From: Saprospiraceae bacterium
GTDB lineage: Bacteria > Bacteroidota > Bacteroidia > Chitinophagales > Saprospiraceae
Direction: 5' to 3'
DNA: 64,000 nt
NCBI GenBank assembly: GCA_013214355.1
Contig: JABSSL010000076.1
Span: forward strand, 1 to 64,000
Positions 25,947-32,435 of the stretch are shown piece by piece. The notes beneath the pieces were generated by a model. That model saw only the letters and a program-made list of their open reading frames with translations. It searched no databases and was not told the DNA's origin. Numbering within the stretch: position 1 is the first letter of the stretch; each line of letters starts with the position of its first letter. The position numbers and the translations under genes are program-made.

Positions 25947-26528
25947 TCAGTAGAGTCGCTTGATCTCCCCTTGCAACAAGCCTTCAATAGCCTTGTAGAT
26001 GATTAAGGGTTTTTGTGGCCGCCAATTGATGTCATTGAAAATTCCGCCAAAGTTAACATAGGATTGTAGGCGGGTAGATAACATTTCATCCTCCACATGT
26101 TGCAAGGTGTTCAAGCAACAGATCCAGCCATCCTCATCTTTGATATCTTCATACCATTCTTCGTAGTAACTGTCGTCTGAACCGTGGAAATTCATTACGT
26201 TTTCGCAGACCAGAATATACTTGTAGATCTCGTGTGATAGTAAATTGTCTATTACCTCTCTTTTCAAGTGCATGATGTCATTGTGCAAGCAGTCATTCCA
26301 TTCTCCAATCAGCTCGATGATGGCCATTCCCTCATTATAATCCACGAATAGCACCTTGAGGTAAAGCGTAGCAGAACCAAAAGCATCCCACTGAGGATGA
26401 ATGAAATAATTATATACTTTCTGCGTAAACTGAAATTCGTCGTATACTCTTCCAAAGAAGGGGGAGTCTGGGTCTTCAGCTGCCACGTAACGATCACGCC
26501 ATTGGAAATAAGGCTCAATATCATGCAT
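25947..26528 (-). CDS. Conserved-looking cytosolic protein of unknown function
   Basis: The 193-residue product has no signal or membrane segment. It is rich in Trp, Tyr, Asp and His (YFQWRDRYVAAEDPDSPF, DDSYYEEWYEDIKDEDGW), with repeated alternating hydrophobic strands such as TLYLKVLFVDYN and AIIELIGEW. It is probably a compact alpha/beta domain. It is followed upstream by the DUF3667 gene on the same strand (41 bp). No function can be stated. Confidence 0.75.
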   Translation of the reverse strand: MHDIEPYFQWRDRYVAAEDPDSPFFGRVYDEFQFTQKVYNYFIHPQWDAFGSATLYLKVLFVDYNEGMAIIELIGEWNDCLHNDIMHLKREVIDNLLSHEIYKYILVCENVMNFHGSDDSYYEEWYEDIKDEDGWICCLNTLQHVEDEMLSTRLQSYVNFGGIFNDINWRPQKPLIIYKAIEGLLQGEIKRLY

Positions 26529-26569
26529 GCTTGTAAAACGACCTGAGAGAAGAAATTGTTTTCCTTTCC

Positions 26570-27334
26570 TTATCTAAAGGCTACCGCATAAATGATACCG
26601 CCCACAATTCCCACAAGCCCCATGATTAAAAACATAAAAACAAAGCCGATGAGCGTAGCAAATAGAGACCTAATAAAGGCAGAACCCACCGATATTTGGA
26701 ATGCTTTCTGGTAGGTATACGTAGAATAGAGGGTTGACAGCAATAGGCTAATAGGAAAGCCCCAGCCAATGTATTGTGGAATGAAATAGAACACCAAGAG
26801 TGGAATCAATCCTATAATTGCGGTTTGGCCATATATAAAGGTGGTACTGATCAAGAATTCTGCATAATTCCATTTACCCTTTGGGTACATCCACTTGAAG
26901 GCTAAAGCAATGAAGGGAAGGATAAATAAAGGAATGATATTCAGAAACTTTTTCACGTACTCCATAATAGTCAGCTGCATTTGAAGCTCTTCTTCTGACA
27001 TATTAGGATTCAGTGTTTCTCTGATTTCCGCTTGCTGCAGATCGAAGATCCCTAGGCTCAGCTGAATTAGAGCTGATACAGCAATGATCAGGAAGTAGTA
27101 TCGGAAGGGGTTGTAGTACCTACGAGTTGCCCCTGAAAGGTAAGATTCTACGACTGTGGCCGGCCGAACAAAGAGCTCTCTCATGGTATACCAGAAGCCA
27201 CTGTCGACATTGGTAATCATCCTAACCAGGTCTCTAATTATTTGTCGTATGGTAAAGCGCTCAGTAATGTTTCTTTGGCCACATTGGTGGCAATACTCTC
27301 CCATCAGCGGCGCGCCACAGTTTTTGCAATCCAT
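26570..27334 (-). CDS. DUF3667-domain membrane protein
   Basis: The N-terminal zinc ribbon (CKNCG...CHQCG) is followed by the DUF3667 signature FVRPATVVESYLSGATRRYYNPFRYYFL, then five or six hydrophobic helices. This family is widespread in Bacteroidota; its function is not established. The 254 residues agree with typical members. It is divergent from the NadR-kinase-like gene. Confidence 0.88.
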   Translation of the reverse strand: MDCKNCGAPLMGEYCHQCGQRNITERFTIRQIIRDLVRMITNVDSGFWYTMRELFVRPATVVESYLSGATRRYYNPFRYYFLIIAVSALIQLSLGIFDLQQAEIRETLNPNMSEEELQMQLTIMEYVKKFLNIIPLFILPFIALAFKWMYPKGKWNYAEFLISTTFIYGQTAIIGLIPLLVFYFIPQYIGWGFPISLLLSTLYSTYTYQKAFQISVGSAFIRSLFATLIGFVFMFLIMGLVGIVGGIIYAVAFR

Positions 27335-27405
27335 GTTTTTTTCAAGTAGTCCGCCCGGAAATTACGACCTTTGCCTGATAGTCGCAAATCCATGATCAAA
27401 CGCTT

Positions 27406-27951
27406 ATGCTGAAAGTGGCCCTTACTGGACCAGAATCTAGTGGTAAAACTACCTTGACGCTAGCTTTAGCCGAGTACTTTAATGCGCCTCATTTGCTAGA
27501 GTATTCTAGAGTTTTTCTTAATGAATTGACGAGGCCTTATGTTGAGCAAGACTTACTGCCCATCGCAATAGGGCAATTGAATCAGGAAAAAAAATTAGAA
27601 CAGGGCGATGCCCCCATCTATTTCTGCGATACCTCCTTGTTGGTCATGCGGGTATGGGGCTTATACAAGTTTGGGCGATCCGACGACGAGATTAAAGAAA
27701 TGCTTTTGGCTCATCCCGCAGATCTCTATCTCCTATGCCGGCCAGATATAGCTTGGGCCCCTGATCCGTTGCGGGAGCATGCTTCCATCGAGGATCGAGA
27801 GGCCCTTTTCAGACTATATAAGCAAAACCTAGATGAGTTTCATCTGCCTTATCGGATTATTGAAGGTCAGGCAAAGGCCCGCTTCGATTGTGCATCGACT
27901 GCAGTGCAGGACTACTTTCCTGAATTGATAGTCTTACCTACAGAAAGGTAG
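27406..27951 (+). CDS. NadR-type ribosylnicotinamide kinase-domain ATPase
   Basis: The P-loop is GPESSGKTTL at residues 8-17, as in the C-terminal kinase domain of NadR, which phosphorylates nicotinamide riboside in NAD salvage. The downstream motifs YFCDTSLLVMRVWG and DLYLLCRPDIAWAPDPLREH also match that domain. The NMN adenylyltransferase and repressor domains of full NadR are missing, so only the kinase step is predicted. It ends 10 bp from the convergent queA-like gene. Confidence 0.85.
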   Translation: MLKVALTGPESSGKTTLTLALAEYFNAPHLLEYSRVFLNELTRPYVEQDLLPIAIGQLNQEKKLEQGDAPIYFCDTSLLVMRVWGLYKFGRSDDEIKEMLLAHPADLYLLCRPDIAWAPDPLREHASIEDREALFRLYKQNLDEFHLPYRIIEGQAKARFDCASTAVQDYFPELIVLPTER

Positions 27952-27960
27952 AGCCTAGTC

Positions 27961-29055
27961 TTACGGCAGTATCAAATGCACATCGCCGAACTCATGCCAG
28001 TAGTACTGCTGTTCTAGTGCTGCCCGGTAGCTAATGTCTAAATGTGCAGCCCCGGTTAACGTTTCTAGCATAAGCAAATGGGAAGCCTTGGGTTCATGAA
28101 ATCCAGTGAGGAGTCCATCAACGACCTGCAAACCCCTTTCTGGAGTGATAAATACATTAGTCCATCCTTCCCGTGCAACCACCTTCCCCTCATTGTCCGT
28201 GGCAGACTCAATGGCTCGGATGGCGGTCGTCCCGATGGCGATGATCCGTTTTCCCCTTTGTCTCGCCCAGTTGACAAGATCAGCGGTAGGTTCAGAAACC
28301 CGAAAGTATTCCTCATAAGGACGTTCATCCACTTCCAAACTCGCTACTCCGGTATGTAATAAAATAGGGGCAAATTGTACCCCTTTAGTGGCCAGTCGGG
28401 TGATTAGCTCAGGTGTAAAAGGGCGGCCTGCTGAGGGCATCTCAGCACTGCCCATCTCCTGCGCAAAAACCGTTTGATAATAGGATTGTGGGTAGCTTTC
28501 CTTGATGTATTGATAGCGAATGGGTTGACCATATAGATCTAGGTACTCTTCTAAGGGAATAGGGAGTTGGATTTGAGCATTCCAAAGTTTTAGGTGTTTA
28601 TCTTGCTGCTTGTCATAATAGGATTTAGTGAGTTTTAGACTGCCGCCATTCTTCAATGCTACCACTTCTCCCGGTTGGGATCCAGCGTATCGTCGCGTAC
28701 CTCCTTCCGTCATTTCCCGGATTTCTATCACCCACCGATCGGCGCTGATTTTTGTTGAAAAGTGAATGCGTACTTTCTTCCCATCCTCTAGGAAACCCTC
28801 TAAGGCTGCCTTTAAAGTACCACTGGTATTGATAATCAGAACATCTCCTGCGTGTAGAAACTGATCTATCTTATGAAAATCAGTGTGAAATAACTGATCA
28901 TTATTGTAATGTGAGACCATCAAGCTCACCTCATCTCTTCGGAGGCCTCGTTCCTCTGTCGGTTTAGCACATTCCAATTGATAGGGAAGATCAAAGGCGT
29001 AAGCTTTGTTTTCTGATAGTAAGGACTGATCTTGATTTATTGATAGGATAGACAT
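27961..29055 (-). CDS. queA: S-adenosylmethionine:tRNA ribosyltransferase-isomerase (QueA) family protein
   Basis: QueA transfers the ribose of SAM to 7-aminomethyl-7-deazaguanine in tRNA to make epoxyqueuosine. The protein has the family's readable motifs: DVLIINTSGTLKAAL (usually NTRVIPARL), AEMPSAGRPFTPELI and GTTAIRAIESA. The first motif differs from the canonical NTKV.PAR, and Bacteroidota often have this divergent paralogue, so it may act on another substrate. A 126-bp tandem repeat lies between it and the upstream SDR gene. Confidence 0.8.
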   Translation of the reverse strand: MSILSINQDQSLLSENKAYAFDLPYQLECAKPTEERGLRRDEVSLMVSHYNNDQLFHTDFHKIDQFLHAGDVLIINTSGTLKAALEGFLEDGKKVRIHFSTKISADRWVIEIREMTEGGTRRYAGSQPGEVVALKNGGSLKLTKSYYDKQQDKHLKLWNAQIQLPIPLEEYLDLYGQPIRYQYIKESYPQSYYQTVFAQEMGSAEMPSAGRPFTPELITRLATKGVQFAPILLHTGVASLEVDERPYEEYFRVSEPTADLVNWARQRGKRIIAIGTTAIRAIESATDNEGKVVAREGWTNVFITPERGLQVVDGLLTGFHEPKASHLLMLETLTGAAHLDISYRAALEQQYYWHEFGDVHLILP

Positions 29056-29103
29056 GAGACTTTTTTAATGGTTAATTGGTAATGTATAAGGAAGAATAGG
29101 CAG

Positions 29104-29390
29104 CGCGGTGTTGTTGGTGGGAAAACACCAACAACAGCTGCTGTTTGGTCACGACACAGGTTTGGCTTCGACGCCGTTGTTGGCTCCCAGTCCGTTGTTG
29201 GTGTCTGTCTCACGCACAGGAATGGGCAGCGCCGTGTTGTTGGTGGAAAAACACCAACAACAGCTGCTGTTTGGCCACGACATGGGGTTGGCTTCGACGC
29301 CGTTGTTGGCTCCCAGTCCGTTGTTGGTGTCTGTCTCACGCACAGGAATGGGCAGCGCCGTGTTGTTGGTGGAAAAACACCAACAACACC
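29104..29390. repeat. 126-bp tandem repeat (about 2.3 copies) containing inverted repeats
   Basis: Units begin at about 29105, 29231 and 29357, a period of 126 bp, with only a few differences between copies. Each unit carries a hairpin-forming GTTGTTGGTG..CACCAACAAC with a short A-rich loop; the third copy holds only this hairpin. Because 126 is a multiple of three, long ORFs appear on both strands, but these are low-complexity artefacts. The block ends a few bases past the SDR stop codon. Confidence 0.85.
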
Positions 29391-29395
29391 CCCGC

Positions 29396-30130
29396 CTACT
29401 TCAGCAAAGCCTGCGCCTCCGCTGCGCCGATGACTTCCAGCTGCCCTAAGGTGTAGCGGCCACTGCGCCAAGGATGTTGGATTAATCGCAGAAGGGCGGG
29501 AACGGCCCGGTCAGCAGGTAATGGGAGGTCACTGAGGTCTTGTCCGGGGAAAGCTTCTTGGTGCATTTGGGTGCGTATGTCTCCGGGGTCTAGGGCATAG
29601 ACTTTCCAGTCGGGATTTTCCTCGGCGAGGATGGCGCTTAGGTGATCTAGGGCAGCCTTGCTAGCGCCATAGCCGCCCCAGCCGGCGTAGGCTTGAACAG
29701 CTGCATCACTGCTAATGTTGATGATTTGTGCATTGGCGCTCAGGAAAGGACGTACTTTTTGTAGCAGAGAAAGTGGAGCGATGACGTTGGTATGGAAGAT
29801 GTGATGGATGTTTTCAATGGCGTAATCCAGCAGTTGAGGCTGTGGCGAAGCGCCAAGTGTACTGGCATTGTTGACGATCAACTCGAGAGGAGGAAGTTGC
29901 TCCAGTCGTTCGGGAAATTGGATCAAGTGTATCTCATCCATAAGGTCTCCAGAGATAGCTTCCACGGTGGTATATTGCTGTAGGATTCGTTGGGCAGCCA
30001 GGAGTTTCTGGGCGTTTCTGCCGTTGATCAGTAGGTGCCACCCTTTTTGTGCAAGTGCTTCCGCGAGTGCAAACCCTAGGCCACGTGAGGCGCCGGTAAT
30101 CAATGCTGTTCTTTGCTTTGTAGTATGCAT
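29396..30130 (-). CDS. Short-chain dehydrogenase/reductase (SDR)
   Basis: The NAD(P)-binding motif TGASRGLGFALAEAL is near the N-terminus, NNAST marks the central strand, and the catalytic Ser and YxxxK (YGASKAAL) are present. The C-terminal region (RTQMHQEAFPGQDLSDLPLPAD) resembles that of a generic SDR of the YdfG/sepiapterin-reductase type. The substrate is unknown. The gene precedes the tandem repeat and the queA-like gene on the same strand, which may share a transcript. Confidence 0.88.
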   Translation of the reverse strand: MHTTKQRTALITGASRGLGFALAEALAQKGWHLLINGRNAQKLLAAQRILQQYTTVEAISGDLMDEIHLIQFPERLEQLPPLELIVNNASTLGASPQPQLLDYAIENIHHIFHTNVIAPLSLLQKVRPFLSANAQIINISSDAAVQAYAGWGGYGASKAALDHLSAILAEENPDWKVYALDPGDIRTQMHQEAFPGQDLSDLPLPADRAVPALLRLIQHPWRSGRYTLGQLEVIGAAEAQALLK

Positions 30131-30239
30131 AATTTCTTGGTTTTAAGATTCACTACAAAGCTGCGGGAAATAGGCAGGCTAGGCATCTGGCAGAAGACTA
30201 GTTTTGCAGGTGCCAGAAGGACAGGGGAGAACCTGTACT

Positions 30240-30872
30240 TTAGGACAGGTCGATGAGGCCACGCTTGATGCCGGTTTGTACGGCTTCCGTTCGATTCTGT
30301 GCATTGAGCTTGCTTAGGATGGCGCTGACGTGGAATTTAACCGTACGTTCGGAGATGAATAAGGCCGTGGCGATTTCGCTATTCTTTGAGCCTTTGGAGA
30401 GGGCTTTGAGGACCTCTAGTTCACGAGGGGTGAGGGGCGTGATGTCCTGACTGATGTGCTGGAAGAGTTTGTCAGCAACGGCGGGTTGTAGAAGTGAACC
30501 GCCGGCATGGACGATGCGAACTGCATCAAAGATCTCCTTTCGGCTGGCACCTTTCAGGAGATAGCCTTTTGCTCCTGCCTTGATAGCCCCCATGATTCTT
30601 TCATCTGTATCGAAGATGGTAAAGATGATCACTTTAGTCGTGCTGTTCTCTGATTGAAGGGCTTCTATCAGCTGGACCCCGTCCATTTTGGGCATAGCCA
30701 AATCGAGGAAAAGAATATCAGGCGATTTTTCCAAGACTTGTGGAAGTGCTTCAGCTCCATTGGATGCTTCCCCGACGATGGCGAATTCATCTTGGGTTTC
30801 CAGGACAGCAATTAAGCCTTCCCGTACGACAGGATGATCATCAACAACGAATATTTGGATGGGCTTTTCCAT
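30240..30872 (-). CDS. NarL/LuxR-type response regulator
   Basis: The receiver domain has its phosphoacceptor Asp57 (LFLDLAMPKMD), with the acidic pair DDH at the start and Lys in LLKGAS. The C-terminal LuxR-type HTH reads LTPRELEVLKALSKG to TVKFHVSAILSKL. It is the DNA-binding partner of the histidine kinase that ends one base upstream of its ATG, so they are translationally linked. Target genes are unknown. The length of 210 residues is typical. Confidence 0.93.
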   Translation of the reverse strand: MEKPIQIFVVDDHPVVREGLIAVLETQDEFAIVGEASNGAEALPQVLEKSPDILFLDLAMPKMDGVQLIEALQSENSTTKVIIFTIFDTDERIMGAIKAGAKGYLLKGASRKEIFDAVRIVHAGGSLLQPAVADKLFQHISQDITPLTPRELEVLKALSKGSKNSEIATALFISERTVKFHVSAILSKLNAQNRTEAVQTGIKRGLIDLS

Positions 30873-30873
30873 A

Positions 30874-32013
30874 TTATTGAATAATGGGTACGCGTACTTC
30901 TAGACGTGTTCCTGAATCAGGTGTACTTTGTAAACTCATGCTTCCTTTTAACAAATGTACTCTTTCTCGAATCCCAACCAGACCGAAGCCACTAGACGGT
31001 TCTTCAAGATTAAAACCTCTTCCAGCATCTGCGATCACTAATACCAATTGGTCCGGTTCATAATCCAAACGCATCTGGAAGGCTTGGCATTCGGCATGTT
31101 TTTGAATATTGGTTAAGGCTTCCTGTGCAATGCGGTACAAACCTAGCTCAGCACGTTGTTCCAAGGGTTGATGGGTGCCGCTTACCTCTAGTTTACCGTC
31201 CAGATTTTCGGCTACCTCCTCCACTAGGGACCTTAAAGCTTCAATCAAATTATGTCCTTGCAATGGCGTAGCTCGAAGGTCCAAAACGGATCGGCGAGCC
31301 TCCTCGAGATTTTGACGGGTAAATTCAATGGTCTGAGCCAACCATTGATTGGCTTTGTCCACTTTGGCGTTTTCAAGAAAGGCTTGAGTTGTTTCAAGTT
31401 TCAGGGCAATCCCACTTAACCCTTGAGCTAAGGTGTCATGGATCTCACGAGCCAAGCGATTGCGTTCCTCTATCACCCCCAACTGCTGACTTCTTTCAAA
31501 TAAGCGCGCGCGCTCAATCGCGATGCTCAACATATCTCCGATGGTATGTAGCATTTGTAGCTGCCCCTGGGACAATTCTTGAGAATGCTCGCTCAAGACA
31601 TTCATGATGCCGATTTTCCCCTCATTACTAATCAATGGCACACTCGCGTGAAAACGTAAGCCATCCGTGCCCTGCTGCAGATCCTTGAGGCGAGTACACG
31701 TGATCTCACTGATATTGGTAGTATCCGGAAATTTATCATTAATGTATTTATCCAAACAGTAGCAGGTACCGGTAAGTAGGTCTGTCCGCTGCTCAAAAAT
31801 AGGAGGGAGATTGTAGGAGGCAGCAATGTAGGACGACCCATCCTCAGGAGCTACCAACCAGATCCAGCCGGTCTTCAATTGCAGTAGATGAACCGTTTGC
31901 CGCAAGGCTGTAGCTAGTGCCTTGTCTAGCGTTAAGGCGCGATTGAGGTCTTGAGCAATGGCATTAAGTATCGACAACTCTTGGTTCCTGGCCTGCAATT
32001 CATGAAGATTCAT
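30874..32013 (-). CDS. Soluble GAF-domain sensor histidine kinase (NarX/HisKA_3 type)
   Basis: An N-terminal GAF domain (residues about 15-170) is followed by a HisKA_3 dimerisation region with phospho-His192 in REIHDTLAQGLSG and an HATPase_c domain (N box ALTNIQKHA, G boxes DAGRGFN and GFGLVGIRERV). There is no membrane segment, so the signal is cytosolic. The GAF domain contains Cys84-x-Cys86 and Cys106 (TGTCYCLDKY, EITCTRLKD), a pattern that suggests a metal, Fe-S or thiol sensor; this is inference. It is co-transcribed with the response regulator. Confidence 0.92.
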   Translation of the reverse strand: MNLHELQARNQELSILNAIAQDLNRALTLDKALATALRQTVHLLQLKTGWIWLVAPEDGSSYIAASYNLPPIFEQRTDLLTGTCYCLDKYINDKFPDTTNISEITCTRLKDLQQGTDGLRFHASVPLISNEGKIGIMNVLSEHSQELSQGQLQMLHTIGDMLSIAIERARLFERSQQLGVIEERNRLAREIHDTLAQGLSGIALKLETTQAFLENAKVDKANQWLAQTIEFTRQNLEEARRSVLDLRATPLQGHNLIEALRSLVEEVAENLDGKLEVSGTHQPLEQRAELGLYRIAQEALTNIQKHAECQAFQMRLDYEPDQLVLVIADAGRGFNLEEPSSGFGLVGIRERVHLLKGSMSLQSTPDSGTRLEVRVPIIQ

Positions 32014-32098
32014 GCCTCAATTTAAAGATCTTGCGTAAGATGTGCAAAAGCATGACGCTGTAGTGACAGAGCCGGTTAAACCAGCAAAATTATTTTTT

Positions 32099-32106
32099 TA
32101 CCTTTG
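32099..32106 (+). promoter_or_regulatory. -7 promoter box TACCTTTG upstream of the TPP riboswitch
   Basis: TACCTTTG fits the Bacteroidota TAnnTTTG -7 element and ends a few bases before the riboswitch begins, the spacing expected for a transcript that starts with the aptamer. No clear TTG -33 is seen. Confidence 0.5.
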
Positions 32107-32111
32107 CGGCA

Positions 32112-32193
32112 TCTCAATCGGGGTGCCTTACTTATCAGGCTGAGATCATACCCATTGAACCTGCCCGGGTAATTCCGGGAAGGGAGCGACAGA
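32112..32193 (+). ncRNA. TPP riboswitch (thi box aptamer)
   Basis: The conserved thi-box segments occur in order: GGGGTGCC, GGCTGAGAT, ACCC, TTGAACCTG and then CCGGGTAATTCCGGGAAGGGA. These match the thiamine-pyrophosphate aptamer core. It lies about 240 bp upstream of the TonB-dependent receptor, so the receptor is likely repressed when TPP is abundant. Confidence 0.95.
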
Positions 32194-32220
32194 AATAATC
32201 TTCAATGGTTATCGCTCGAG

Positions 32221-32257
32221 AACATAAGCGGCTGGACTGCTGATGTTTGTTTTCCTC
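32221..32257 (+). terminator. Terminator-like hairpin downstream of the TPP aptamer
   Basis: AACATAAGC at 32221-32229 pairs with GCTGATGTT at 32239-32247 (one mismatch) and is followed by TGTTTTCC. It could be the expression platform for transcription attenuation of the receptor gene. The stem is short, so this is tentative. Confidence 0.45.
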
Positions 32258-32435
32258 TAAAGAAGGAGCTGAACAACTTCAGTGTGTAAAGACCTATGTC
32301 AAATTTAGCGCTCTTGCACTGGTAGCCAGTGAAAGCGTAGCGATGCTGGTGTAGGGAAGCTTAACTTGAGCGGGGAAAGAAACGGCCATCCAAACCCCAC
32401 GGATAGTCATTCTTTTATTTTTAATCACTTTTTGT

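Noticed and set aside
25913-25975. Inverted repeat AAGGGGAGAT..ATCTCCCCTT as a terminator
   Set aside because: The right arm lies inside the minus-strand coding sequence end and the loop is over 40 bp; pairing may be chance.
29104-29390. CRISPR-like array
   Set aside because: Units are 126 bp, contiguous and without unique spacers; no cas gene is nearby.
29037-29471. ORFs of 144, 113, 103 and 64 codons across the tandem repeat
   Set aside because: The 126-bp period is a multiple of three, so all frames stay open and repeat themselves. The translations are low complexity on both strands and contain no signal or domain.
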